Assembly: GCA_963802415.1 (NCBI GenBank)
Contig: CAWDIH010000002.1
Location: forward strand, 620,001-684,000
DNA: 64,000 nucleotides
Direction: 5' to 3'
Source: DATAES01 sp963802415
Lineage (GTDB): Bacteria; Actinomycetota; Acidimicrobiia; Acidimicrobiales; JACDCH01
Shown here: positions 51,529 to 61,047 of the stretch, one piece after another
How the letters are laid out: each line of letters starts with the position of its first letter
How positions within the stretch are numbered: position 1 is the first letter of the stretch
Notes under the pieces: generated by a model
Told to the model about the DNA's origin: nothing
Database searches by the model: none
The model's input: only the letters and a program-made list of their open reading frames with translations
Program-made: the position numbers and the translations under genes

Positions 51529-54012
51529 CTCGCCGCCGGGCTCGGTGACGAGTTCGGCGATGCGACCGGCGTCGACCACATCCCCGCGAGCCGCGTCGAG
51601 CGCCGCGAGCTGCTCAGCGCTCCCGGACACGACCGCGCGCCGCACGTCGGCCCGCAGCGACTTCTTCGCTGCCGTCTTCGCTTTGCGGATCTCCGCCAAC
51701 ACCGAGCCCGCGATGTCGAACACAACGCCGTCGGCCGATCCTGCCGGCAGCTGTGATCGAGCTGGCCACGTGGCGCGGTGGATCGAACCGTCCTGCCACC
51801 ACGACCAGACGTCTTCCGTGACGAACGGAAGGGTCGGGGCGAACAGTCGCAACAGCACCGACAGAGCGGTGCGCAACGTCGCCAGCGCGGACTCGTCACC
51901 GGCGTACGCGCGCGACTTCACCAACTCGACGTAGTCGTCGCAGAACGACCAGAAGAAGGATTCGGTGCGCTCGAGCGCTCTCGTGTAGTCGTACGACTCG
52001 AACGATGTCGTGGACTCGTCGACGACGGCCGCGAGCTTCTCGAGCACCGCGAGGTCGAGCGGCTGCGACGGCGCCGCAGTGGCGCTTGGCTCGCCGAACG
52101 AGAGGACGAACTTGGATGCATTCAGGAGCTTGATGGCGAGGCGCCGCCCGACCTTCAACTGGTTCCGGTCGAAGGCGACGTCCGTCCCTGGCCGGCCACC
52201 CGCGGCCCAGTAACGCACCGCGTCGGACCCGTACTCGTTGAGCACCGAATTGGGGTCGTCCGGCGAGTTGTCTTGCGACTTCGAGAGCTTCTTGCGATCG
52301 GGGTCGAACACGAACCCCGAGATGGCCGCGTTCGCAAACGGCAATGCATCGAACTCAAAGTGGCTGCGCACGATCGTCGAGAACAGCCAGGTCCGGATGA
52401 TCTCGTGCGCCTGCGGTCGCAGGTCCATGGGGAAGACGCGTTGGAGCAGATCCGGATCGTCGACCCAGTGACCCGCGATCAGCGGCGTCAGCGACGAGGT
52501 CGCCCACGTGTCCATCACGTCGGGATCACCGGCGAAGCCGCCCGGCTTGTCGCGCTGGTCGGCGTCATAGCCGTCGGGCACGTCATTCGAGGGATCGACC
52601 GGAAGTTGCTCGGCCCGAGCGAGGATCGGTTCTTCGTGCACGACGTTGCCGTCTTCGTCCACCGGATACCAGACGGGGAAGGGCACGCCGAAGAACCGCT
52701 GGCGCGTGATGTTCCAGTCACCGACGAGACCGTTGACCCAGTTCTCGTAGCGGACGCGCATGAAATCGGGCCACCAGCGCAACTCGTTGCCGCGCGCGAG
52801 CAGGACTTCCCTCGGCGGGTAGCGGATGTACCACTGCCGGTTCGTGACGATCTCGAGCGGCCGTGAGCCGTTCTCCCAGAACTTCACCGGGTGGGTGATC
52901 GGCCGAGCATCTCCGTCGACGTGCCCCGCTTCCTCGAGCAACTCGACGACGCGCTTCTGCGCCTGCTTCACCGTGAGGCCGGCGATCTTCGCGTACGCCT
53001 CGCGACCCGCGTCGTCGAGCCCGGCGGGCGGCTGCAGCGCGAGCCGCCCATCCTTCTCCACGATGGCGCGCACCGGCAGCGACAGCTCGCGCCACCACGT
53101 GACATCGGTGGTGTCGCCGAACGTGCAGATCATGGCGACGCCGGATCCCTTCTCGGGATCAGCGAGCTCGTGGGCGACGATCGGCACGCGCGCGTTGAAC
53201 AGCGGCGTCACTGCGTCGGTGCCGAAGAGCGGCTGGTAGCGCGCGTCGTCCGGGTGCGCGACCAGCGCCACGCATGCCGCAAGGAGCTCGGGTCGCGTGG
53301 TCTCGATGATCAGTGGCTCGCCAGCGCTTGGGCCATCGGCCCGGTAGAAGCGCAAGCGGTAGTAAGCGCTGGGGATCTCTCGATCCGCGAGCTCGGCCTG
53401 CGCGACCGCAGTCTGCATGTCGACGTCCCACAAGGTCGGCGACTCCGTGCGGTACACGTGTCCTTGGCCGTGCAGTCGCAGGAAGCCGAACTGTGACGTG
53501 CGCCGGGAGTGGTCGCCGATCGTCGTGTACGTCTGCGTCCAGTCGACCGAGAGTCCCAACGTCGACCAGAGGTCGAAGTACGCCTCCTCGAGCTGTTCGG
53601 TGATGCGAGCGCACTGCTCGACGAAGTTGGGCCGGCTGACGGGGATCGGCTCGGCGGGTGGCGTCGCCGGCGGCTGGAAGTCGGGGTCGTACGGGAGCGA
53701 CGGGTCGCACGCGATGCCGAGCATGAGCTGCACGCGGCGTTCGGTGTTGAGCCCGTTGTCGTCCCAGCCCATGGGGTAGAAGACCTCTCTGCCGCGCATC
53801 CGCCAGAACCGCGCCACGAGGTCGGTGTGGGTGAACGAGCAGCAGTGGCCGATGTGCAGCTGGCCCGACACGGTCGGCGGTGGCGTGTCGATCGAATAGA
53901 TCTCGTCTCGGGTCTTGTTGCGGTCGAACCGGTATGTCCCGTCCGCTGCCCACCGCTCGCGCCAGCGGCTCTCGATGCCCTCGATGGACGGCTTCTCCGG
54001 AACGTTGCTCAT
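51499..54012 (-). CDS. valS: Valyl-tRNA synthetase
   Basis: 837 residues from ATG 54012, class I aminoacyl-tRNA synthetase charging tRNA-Val. HIGH as HIGH at 53-56 (GQLHIGHCC), VFYPMGWDDNGLNTERRVQ, and KLSKS (DPDRKKLSKSQDN) for the second signature. It is the short form seen in actinobacteria such as Streptomyces and mycobacteria, with no extended coiled-coil tail; an editing domain (CP1) is present in the middle. In-frame sequence upstream to 54225 is not coding-like. Complete with no frameshift, in contrast to its neighbour cysS. Confidence 0.95.
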   Translation of the reverse strand: MSNVPEKPSIEGIESRWRERWAADGTYRFDRNKTRDEIYSIDTPPPTVSGQLHIGHCCSFTHTDLVARFWRMRGREVFYPMGWDDNGLNTERRVQLMLGIACDPSLPYDPDFQPPATPPAEPIPVSRPNFVEQCARITEQLEEAYFDLWSTLGLSVDWTQTYTTIGDHSRRTSQFGFLRLHGQGHVYRTESPTLWDVDMQTAVAQAELADREIPSAYYRLRFYRADGPSAGEPLIIETTRPELLAACVALVAHPDDARYQPLFGTDAVTPLFNARVPIVAHELADPEKGSGVAMICTFGDTTDVTWWRELSLPVRAIVEKDGRLALQPPAGLDDAGREAYAKIAGLTVKQAQKRVVELLEEAGHVDGDARPITHPVKFWENGSRPLEIVTNRQWYIRYPPREVLLARGNELRWWPDFMRVRYENWVNGLVGDWNITRQRFFGVPFPVWYPVDEDGNVVHEEPILARAEQLPVDPSNDVPDGYDADQRDKPGGFAGDPDVMDTWATSSLTPLIAGHWVDDPDLLQRVFPMDLRPQAHEIIRTWLFSTIVRSHFEFDALPFANAAISGFVFDPDRKKLSKSQDNSPDDPNSVLNEYGSDAVRYWAAGGRPGTDVAFDRNQLKVGRRLAIKLLNASKFVLSFGEPSATAAPSQPLDLAVLEKLAAVVDESTTSFESYDYTRALERTESFFWSFCDDYVELVKSRAYAGDESALATLRTALSVLLRLFAPTLPFVTEDVWSWWQDGSIHRATWPARSQLPAGSADGVVFDIAGSVLAEIRKAKTAAKKSLRADVRRAVVSGSAEQLAALDAARGDVVDAGRIAELVTEPGGELTVDVLLAD

Positions 54013-54104
54013 CTCGCAGTCGCAGGGTAGTGGCGAGGGCGTTTGCTTCAGGAACGGGATCCTCCCGTGACGGCGGACACATTGCCCGTGACGCGGGTCC
54101 GTCG

Positions 54105-54110
54105 TACGGT
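54105..54110 (+). promoter_or_regulatory. -10 box TACGGT, leaderless start
   Basis: Six bases before the ATG at 54117 of the P450 gene. Confidence 0.4.
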
Positions 54111-54116
54111 CGTCGC

Positions 54117-55336
54117 ATGGGGGATGCGGCCACGACCGTTTCGTACGACGAGCTCTTCTCCCCGGAGGTGCGCCGTGATCCGCATACCGTGTACCACCGC
54201 CTCCGATCCGAGCAGCCCATCGCATACGACGCGGAGATGGACGACTGGCTGCTCACTCGTTGGGCCGATTGCATCGCGGTCTTGCGCGATCCGAAGTGGT
54301 CGAGCAACCCGGAGACCCTCGGCGAGAGGCGCTTCAAAGGTCCGCAGGTGCAGGAGTTCGCCGACGTCAACTTGCGGACGATGCTGTTCCTCGATCCTCC
54401 GGACCACACGCGGTTACGGCGCCTCGTGTCGAAGGCGTTCACGCCACGCCGCATCGAGCAACTGCGAAACCACGTCCGCGAGATCACCGACGAGCTGCTG
54501 GTGGACGTCGAGGCTGGTGAACCGTTCGACGTCATCTCGACGTTGGCGTATCCGCTCCCGGTCATCGTCATCTGCGAGCTCATGGGCGTGCCGGTCGAGG
54601 ACCGTCATCTCTTCGAAGGGTGGTCGTCGGACGCGACCCGATTGCTGGACGGCAACATCGATGAAGAGACGATGCAGCGCGGCGTCCTCGCAACGATGTA
54701 CTTCATCAACTACTTCAACACGCTGTTCGAGGCCCGTCGCGCGGAGCCGCGTGCGACGATCTGGTCAGTGGCCTGATCGCGGTCGAGGAGTCGGGCGATG
54801 TCCTGACCGAGGAAGAACTGCGCAGCATCGTGCTGCTGTTGTTCCTCGCCGGTCACGAGACGACGATGAACCTGATCGGCAACGGGCTGTTCGCGCTCAT
54901 GCAGCAGCGCGACCAGTGGGACCGCCTCGTCGCGGATCGCTCGCTCGCTCCGTCAGCGGTCGAGGAGCTGCTTCGGTACGACGGACCGGTGCACGTCACC
55001 GGACGCAACGCGAGCGAAGACCTCGAGGTCGGCGGACAGCTCTTCCCGAAGGGCACGCAGGTGACCACCCTGCTGGCCGCCGCCAACCGCGACCCGGAGC
55101 GGTTCCCGGATCCGGACCGTCTCGACATCGGCCGGACCGACAACCAGCACCTCACGTTCAGCCACGGCATCCACTACTGCCTCGGCGCCGCGTTGGCACG
55201 GCTCGAAGGACAGGTCGTGTTCGACACGCTGGCGACGCGCTACCCGTCGCTGCACCTCGCTGTCGACCCCGACGAGGTCCAGTACCGCGAGCACTTCGTG
55301 TTGCGAGGTCTGAAAGCCCTGCCGGTCGTCTACTAG
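54117..55336 (+). CDS. Cytochrome P450 (frameshifted near 54755)
   Basis: Actinobacterial soluble P450 of about 406 residues. Frame 1 (54117 to about 54750): MGDAATTVSYDELFSPEVRRDPHTVYHRLR, ELMGVPVEDRHLF. Frame 2: DLVSGLIAVEESGD, I-helix FLAGHETTMN, ANRDPERFPDP, and haem-binding FSHGIHYCLGAALARLEG (FxxGxxxCxG). One base appears missing near 54750-54758. Substrate unknown. cysS follows immediately, 18-21 bp downstream. Confidence 0.92.
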
Positions 55337-55344
55337 CTCGGCAG

Positions 55345-55350
55345 TACCCT
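55345..55350 (+). promoter_or_regulatory. -10 box TACCCT, leaderless start
   Basis: Seven bases before ATG 55358; supports that start for cysS over the GTG at 55355. Confidence 0.4.
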
Positions 55351-55357
55351 CGGCGTG

Positions 55358-56694
55358 ATGTTGCGCCTGTTCGACACTGCACGCGGCCAGGTCCGCGAGC
55401 TCGAGCTTCGCGAGCCGGGCAAGGTGTCGATGTACGTGTGCGGTCCGACCGTGTACGGCCCACCGCACCTCGGGCACGCACGCATGTCGCTCGTGTTCGA
55501 CGTGTTGCGGCGCTACCTCGAATGGTCGGGATACGACGTGCTCTTCGTGTCAAACATCACCGATGTCGACGACAACATCATCAACCGCGCCAACCGTGAG
55601 GGCATCCCGTGGACGGAGGTCGCTGTCCAGTGGGAGCGGGCGTATTGGGAGGGTATGGATGCGGTCGGGGTCAAGCGACCGACGATCGATCCGCACGCCA
55701 GCGCGTTCATCGATCGCATGATCGAGCTCATCGCCGATCTCGTCGACCACGGCATGGCCTACGAGACGGCCGACGGTGTGTACTTCCAAGCGGGTCGGGT
55801 CGAGGACTACGGGCTGCTCGCGCGCCAGTCGATCGAGTCGCTGCGGGCCGGTGCGCGTGTGGAGGCGAACGAGGACAAGCGATCACCGATCGACTTCGCG
55901 CTGTGGAAGAAGGCGAAGCCGGACGAGCCCTCGTGGCCGTCGCCATGGGGTGACGGGCGGCCCGGCTGGCACACGGAGTGCGTGGTGATGTCGCTCGACC
56001 TGCTCGGTGACGGGTTCGACATCCACGGCGGTGGCCAGGACCTCGCCTTCCCGCACCACGAGAACGAGCGGGCCCAGGCGGTTGCGGAGGGACACAAGTT
56101 CGCGCGGCACTGGGTGCACAACGGCTGGGTCATGGTCGAGGGCGAGAAGATGTCGAAGTCGCTCGGGAACTTCACCGATCTCCACGAGTTCGTCACGCTT
56201 GCGGATCCGCGTGCGTATCGATTGCTCGTCCTGCGGTCCCACTACCGCGCTCCGATCGAAGTCACCAAGGAGACCGTGGCGGACGCCGAGCTGGGGTTGA
56301 AGCGCCTCGATTCGTTCGCCCGCCGCTTCGCCGATGCAGCGAAGCAGAGCCAACCGGATGCGGAGGCGCTGGCCAGGTTTCGTGAGTACATGGACGACGA
56401 CCTCGCCACGCCCGCCGCGGTCGCATTGCTGTTCGATCTCGTCGCGCCGCGCCAACAAGGACGACGACTTGGCCGCCGCGGCAGCCGCGTTCTCGATCAG
56501 CGAAGCGGTCGGGCTCGAGCTGCACGCCGAGGTGGGCGAGATCGCCGACGACGCACTCGAGATCGCCCGCCGTCGCGACGAAGCCCGCGCTGCCAAGGAC
56601 TGGGCCACCGCCGACGCGCTCGCGCGACGAGCTGAGCGCGATGGGCTACGTAGTCGAAGACGGCCCGGACGGCACGGAGCTCCGCCCCCGCTAG
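55358..56694 (+). CDS. cysS: Cysteinyl-tRNA synthetase (two frameshifts)
   Basis: Class I aminoacyl-tRNA synthetase for Cys. Zinc ligands C28 (MYVCGPTVYG), C208 (HTEC), H233 and E237 (FPHHENE); HLGH at 37-40; KMSKS at 264-268. Close to true CysRS, not the mycothiol ligase MshC, whose opening and HIGH region differ. The first frame fails near 56445 after LFDL, where one extra G restores VRRANKDDDLAAAAAA. It fails again near 56627, where one extra G restores DELSAMGYVVEDGPDGTELRPR up to TAG 56694. Essential and normally unique, so the breaks are probably not biological. Confidence 0.94.
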
Positions 56695-56758
56695 CTCATT
56701 CTGGCAACGGAGGAGCCGACTTGACGGCCGGCCGTCACACGGCATGGGCTAGGCCGCC

Positions 56759-57982
56759 GTGCGCGGCTCGCGGTCGAAGCGACAGCGGCGGCCCCTGCCG
56801 CCCGGGTTCGGCGTCATCTGGACGACCGTGGCGCTCGATCTCGTCGGCTTCGGGATCCTGTTCCCAGTTCTCGCCCGCTATGCGCGCGACGCCGGGGCGT
56901 CGCCCGCAATGGCCGGGCTGCTGGTGGCCTCGTTCTCCATCGCGCAGGTCGTGTTCTCGCCGATCACGGGTCGACTGTCCGATCGCTTCGGCCGCAAGCC
57001 GATCATCCTCCTGTCGCTGACGGGAACGGCCGTCGGAAGTCTGCTGACGGGACTGGCCGGGTCACTGTGGCTGCTGTTCCTCGCGCGGATCGTCGACGGC
57101 GCGAGTGGTGCGAGCGTGTCCGTCGCCCAGGCTGCTGTGACGGACGTGGCGCCCGAGGAAGAGCGTGCCCGCCTGCTCGGCTTGCTGGGCGCGGCGTTCG
57201 GCGTGGGGTTCGCACTCGGACCCGCCATCGGCGGCATCGCCGCGCTCATCAGTCACCGACTGCCGTTCTTCATCGCCGCCGCCGTCGCCGCGCTCAACGC
57301 CGTCGCGGCGATCCGCCGCCTCCCGGAAACGCACCCCCGTCGCGCGGCGCCGCGCCGGAGAGTGTGCGCGACGAGCCGCGGCGCGGCACACAGTGTCCTC
57401 AAGGGAAGCGGCGCGCGCGACCTCCGCCGGTTGCTCCTGGCCACGTTCGTGTCACTCGTGGCGTTCAGCGGCTTCGAGGCGACGTTCTCGCTCCTCACCG
57501 AGGCTCGCTTCGACCTGTCGGAGAGCGCGACGTACGGCGTGTTCTTCCTGATCGGCACGGGACTCGTGTTCGTGCAAGGCGGCCTCATCCACCCGGTCGT
57601 CGCCCGGCTCGGTGAGACGACGACGGTGCGCGCCGGTCTGGCGTGCAACGCCGTCGGTCTGGTGCTCGTCGCGATCGACGACGGTTGGGCGACGCTCGGT
57701 CTGGCGCTGGTCCTGCTCGTCGTCGGCCAAGGCCTCGCCGCGCCGACCCTGTCGGCCTTGGTTGCCGGCCGGTCCGCGGACGATCGCCGCGGCGTGACGC
57801 TCGGGTTCCAGCAGTCCGCAGGCGGCCTCGCTCGATCAGTCGGTCCCGCGCTCGCGGGCGTGCTGTTCGGCAGGTCGATATCCGCTCCCTACCTGGCCGG
57901 GGCAGCCCTCGTCGTGGTGGCGCTGGCGGTGTTGCCCAAGTCACCCCAGCCGCGAGTTGCCCACGCGGGTGCCACCCTCTAG
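56759..57982 (+). CDS. MFS transporter, TetA/DHA1-like
   Basis: 407 residues, GTG start. Twelve hydrophobic helices. DHA1 motif A after helix 2 (GRLSDRFGRKPIILLSLTGTA), the motif C-like GAAFGVGFALGPAIGG in helix 5. Likely an antiporter exporting a drug or metabolite by proton exchange; substrate unknown. Follows cysS by about 65 bp on the same strand. Confidence 0.9.
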   Translation: MRGSRSKRQRRPLPPGFGVIWTTVALDLVGFGILFPVLARYARDAGASPAMAGLLVASFSIAQVVFSPITGRLSDRFGRKPIILLSLTGTAVGSLLTGLAGSLWLLFLARIVDGASGASVSVAQAAVTDVAPEEERARLLGLLGAAFGVGFALGPAIGGIAALISHRLPFFIAAAVAALNAVAAIRRLPETHPRRAAPRRRVCATSRGAAHSVLKGSGARDLRRLLLATFVSLVAFSGFEATFSLLTEARFDLSESATYGVFFLIGTGLVFVQGGLIHPVVARLGETTTVRAGLACNAVGLVLVAIDDGWATLGLALVLLVVGQGLAAPTLSALVAGRSADDRRGVTLGFQQSAGGLARSVGPALAGVLFGRSISAPYLAGAALVVVALAVLPKSPQPRVAHAGATL

Positions 57983-57988
57983 CGTTTG

Positions 57989-58004
57989 GTTACCGCTCGG
58001 TAAC
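57989..58004. promoter_or_regulatory. Operator GTTACCG-CT-CGGTAAC
   Basis: Two perfect 7-bp arms with a 2-bp spacer, 53 bp upstream of the acyl-CoA dehydrogenase start. A TetR-like repressor of fatty acid genes is the kind of protein that binds such sites; none is encoded next to it. Confidence 0.55.
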
Positions 58005-58056
58005 TTGGGATGCCAGGCGGTACCGCCTGCGTTCGCCGCCATACGAGGTGCCGGTC

Positions 58057-59268
58057 ATGGCCGAGTTCTCCCTCGCTCTCAACGAGGATCAACTGCAGAT
58101 CCAGAAGTGGGTCCACGACTTCGCCGAGAACGTCGTTCGTCCCGCCGCCCACGAGTGGGACGAGCGTGAGGAGACCCCGTGGCCGATCATCGAAGAGGCC
58201 GCCAAGATCGGGCTGTACTCCTTCGACTTCATCGCCAATGCCTTCTCGGACCCGACGGGCCTGATGCTGCCGTTGTTCAACGAGGAGCTGTTCTGGGGTG
58301 ACGCCGGCATCGGCCTTGCGATCGTCGGCACGACGCTCGGCGTCGCTGGCATCTTCGGCAACGGCACGCCCGAGCAGATCGTGGAGTGGGTGCCGCAGTG
58401 CTTCGGTACGCCCGAGAAGATCGCGCTCGCCGCGTTCTGCGTGAGTGAACCGGACGCCGGCTCCGACGTCTCCAGTTTGAAGACGCGGGCGGTGTACGAC
58501 GAGGCCAAGGACGAGTGGGTGCTCAACGGGCAGAAGACCTGGATCACCAATGGCGGCATCGCAGACATCCACGTTGTCGTCGCGTCGGTCGACTCCGAGC
58601 TCAAGGGACGGGGACACGCAAGCTTCGTTGTTCCGCCGAACACGCCCGGCCTGTCGCAAGGAGCAAAGTTCAAGAAGCACGGCATCCGCGCGTCGCACAC
58701 CGCGGAGGTCGTCCTCGACGACGTACGTGTTCCCGGTTCGTGCCTCCTCGGCGGCAAGGACAAGCTCGACGAGCGTCTCGCGCGAGCCCGCGAGGGTCAG
58801 AGCGGTCACGTGCAGGCTGCGATGTCGACGTTCGAGTCGTCGCGTCCGATCGTGGGCGCGCAGGCCATCGGTATCGCCCGCGCCGCGTACGAGTACGCGC
58901 TCGACTACGCCAAGGAACGCAAGCAGTTCGGCAAGCCGATCATCCAGAACCAAGCCATCTCGTTCGCGCTCGCTGACATGGCCACGGAGATCGACGCCGC
59001 GCGACTGCTCGTGTGGCGGGCCGCATGGCTCGGCAAAAACGGCCACTTCGTCAACGGCGAAGGCTCCATGTCGAAGGTCAAGGCTGGACGCGTGGCCGTA
59101 TGGGTCACTGAGCGCGCCATCCAGATCCTCGGCGGCTACGGCTACGTGCGCGAGTACCCCATCGAGCGCTGGCACCGGGACGCGAAGATCTACGACATCT
59201 TCGAAGGCACCGAGCAGATCCAACAGCTCGTTATCGCCCGAGCGATCAGCGGCATGCGAATCGAGTAG
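58057..59268 (+). CDS. Acyl-CoA dehydrogenase
   Basis: 403 residues from ATG 58057, with GAGGTG six bases upstream. Starts MAEFSLALNEDQLQIQKWVHDFAENVVRPAA. FAD segments FCVSEPDAGSDVSSLKT and WVLNGQKTWITNGGIADIHVV, and the canonical catalytic Glu-bearing FEGTEQIQQLVIARAI at the C-terminus. A full-length medium/short-chain-type enzyme. The palindromic operator at 57989-58004 lies in its promoter region. The gene ends the well-populated region; a long gene-poor gap follows. Confidence 0.94.
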   Translation: MAEFSLALNEDQLQIQKWVHDFAENVVRPAAHEWDEREETPWPIIEEAAKIGLYSFDFIANAFSDPTGLMLPLFNEELFWGDAGIGLAIVGTTLGVAGIFGNGTPEQIVEWVPQCFGTPEKIALAAFCVSEPDAGSDVSSLKTRAVYDEAKDEWVLNGQKTWITNGGIADIHVVVASVDSELKGRGHASFVVPPNTPGLSQGAKFKKHGIRASHTAEVVLDDVRVPGSCLLGGKDKLDERLARAREGQSGHVQAAMSTFESSRPIVGAQAIGIARAAYEYALDYAKERKQFGKPIIQNQAISFALADMATEIDAARLLVWRAAWLGKNGHFVNGEGSMSKVKAGRVAVWVTERAIQILGGYGYVREYPIERWHRDAKIYDIFEGTEQIQQLVIARAISGMRIE

Positions 59269-59718
59269 CTGACCAGGCTTTTGCGGGCCGAGCGTCTTCG
59301 ATGACGCCACCGCCAAGCCGTGACCGGCTTGGCCATCCAGTCTCGACAACGGTGATGACCGGGCGGTCAAGGCTTCCCCTGCGGGGCGGCCTCCGGCCGG
59401 CCTCCGCCCTCGTCCGCCTCGACCACACCGTCGAGGACGACCTCGCGGGGTTCGAACACGAATCACGAACAAGGCAACGTCGATCATCAGCGACGACAAG
59501 CGGACTGCGCCACGCGAAGACAAACCTTGACAGAACCCACTGCTTCAGACATGCCGAACCCGCGCAGTTGCTCGGACCGATGACCCGCCGGGAACTGTTC
59601 CGGCGAACGTTCCCGGATGGTTCGCCGGTGAGCTACCAGCGCACAGGAACCGGGCATTCCCGCCGCTGTGCACGGCGCTCCAGAACGGCTTTATGCGCTC
59701 GCCGGGCGGCGACGGGGA
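59269..59718. other. Gene-poor gap
   Basis: 450 bp with no convincing protein on either strand: open frames are short and low-complexity with Arg/Ser bias. A GTTCCCGGATGGTTCGCCGG repeat at about 59609 has a relative at 61283. There is a weak GGCGAAC...GTTCGCC hairpin at the repeat. I see no tRNA, transposase or terminator run. Confidence 0.5.
59609..59633 (+). repeat. 25-bp direct repeat, copy 1
   Basis: Begins GTTCCCGGATGGTT, then CGCCGGTGAGC. Matches 61283-61307 at 23 of 25 positions in the same orientation, either side of the cyclase gene. Confidence 0.6.
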
Positions 59719-61047
59719 TCACGTCGCGACGGAGAAGAGTTGCCAGGGTGCGGGGATGCCCTTGAGGTTGTGGTTGCCGCGGTCGTCGAATGCGATACCG
59801 GAACCCGCGACGAGATCGACGACGGTGCGGCTAACGAGCACCTCGCTCGGTTGTGCGGCGTCGCAGACGCGGCATGCGAGGTGGACCGCGATGCCGGCGA
59901 GTTCGGTGTCGCGTTGTTCGACCTCGCCGCAATGGATTCCGACGCGCACCTCGAGGCCGATCTGGCGTGCGGCGTCGCGAATGGCGCGGCCACAGCGAAT
60001 CGCGTGGGCGGGGCCGTCGAAGGTGGCGAGGACGCCATCGCCCGTGTACTTGTGTTCGCGGCCGGAGAATCGTTCGAGTTGGCGGCGCACTGCGGCGTCG
60101 TGATGGTCGAGCAGGTTGCGCCAGGCCCGATCACCCGCGGAGGCAGCGCGGTCAGTGGAACCGACAAGGTCGGTGAACAACAACGTGGTGAGCATCCGGT
60201 CGTGACTTGCGGTGCCTCGGGTGCCGGTCAAGAACTCTTCGATCTCGTCGGCGCAGCGCTCTGCGGTCTCGCCCACAAGCATGCCGAAATCGCTGCCGGC
60301 TAACTCAACGAGCCGCGCGTTGGGGATGTGGTCGGCGAGGTATTGGCCGTGGGCGACCTCTACCAAGAGGTTCTCGGCGGTATGGAGGACCAGTGTGGGC
60401 GCGCTGATCGCCGGCAGGATTGCTCGCACGTCGGTGTGGTACTGCTGGCGAAAGATCGGCCCCATCGCCCCGGGAGGCAAGGACCGCTCATAACGAGCGG
60501 CCGTCTGCAACTGGCTCTCGTCGAAGGAAACACTCGGTGTGAGAGCCTCGAGAAACCGTCCAGAGCCCCATACTCGTTGTTGCCACGCCTGCACGCGTTC
60601 AAAATCATTGGGTTTCACGCCCCAGGGGTAATCGTCCGACCATGCGAGCGCGGCGAAGGTGTTCACCAGTATCAAAGCCCGGGTGCGTTCAGGATGACTT
60701 GCTGCATAGAGCATCGCGATCGGCCCACTCATCGCGCTCGCCCACAACACGGCACGGTCGACACCGGCGGCGTCGAGCACTGCGTGCAAGTCATCCGTCC
60801 AGCGCTCTAACGTCGGAAGGTCATCCAACGCGACGGGATCGGAGAGACCCGAACCGCGTTGGTCATACGACACGACCGTCCCGATCGTCCTCAGCCGCTC
60901 GGTTATGGCGTCGGGATCAACTGCAAGATCTTGGTTGCCCAACCACGAAGCGATCCACACGATCTGGTACGCGCCGCTTCCGCGCACCGTGAACGCCAGT
61001 CGCGCATCACCACTGACCGCATACCGGACGCCAACCGCGCGATCCAC
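59719..61047 (-). CDS. Degenerate alpha/beta hydrolase fused to class III adenylate/guanylate cyclase
   Basis: 442 residues from GTG 61047, with GAGG upstream; the frame upstream to 61611 shows no homology. N-terminal alpha/beta hydrolase fold (1-275: YDQRGSGLSDP). The nucleophile elbow reads ASAMS (103-107) instead of GxSxG, so A105 replaces the nucleophile Ser, and the catalytic His position reads DF (253-254). Cyclase domain (about 285-440) has metal-binding D293 (FTDLVGST) and D337 (TGDGVLATF) intact. Likely a sensor-cyclase using the hydrolase fold to bind a ligand. A known actinobacterial architecture, here with lost triad. Confidence 0.85.
   Translation of the reverse strand: MDRAVGVRYAVSGDARLAFTVRGSGAYQIVWIASWLGNQDLAVDPDAITERLRTIGTVVSYDQRGSGLSDPVALDDLPTLERWTDDLHAVLDAAGVDRAVLWASAMSGPIAMLYAASHPERTRALILVNTFAALAWSDDYPWGVKPNDFERVQAWQQRVWGSGRFLEALTPSVSFDESQLQTAARYERSLPPGAMGPIFRQQYHTDVRAILPAISAPTLVLHTAENLLVEVAHGQYLADHIPNARLVELAGSDFGMLVGETAERCADEIEEFLTGTRGTASHDRMLTTLLFTDLVGSTDRAASAGDRAWRNLLDHHDAAVRRQLERFSGREHKYTGDGVLATFDGPAHAIRCGRAIRDAARQIGLEVRVGIHCGEVEQRDTELAGIAVHLACRVCDAAQPSEVLVSRTVVDLVAGSGIAFDDRGNHNLKGIPAPWQLFSVAT

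Noticed and set aside
50176..55336. Ferredoxin and P450 as one operon
   Set aside because: They are about 4 kb apart with MscS and the oppositely oriented valS between. A functional partnership is possible but not supported by linkage.
55358..56694. MshC (mycothiol ligase) identity
   Set aside because: The opening sequence, HLGH context and C-terminal extension match CysRS rather than MshC.
59440..59470. tRNA T-arm-like GGTTCGAA
   Set aside because: No matching acceptor or anticodon stem around it.
59269..59718. Remnant of an insertion sequence
   Set aside because: No transposase-like reading and no terminal inverted repeats could be found. Only a weak direct repeat is present.
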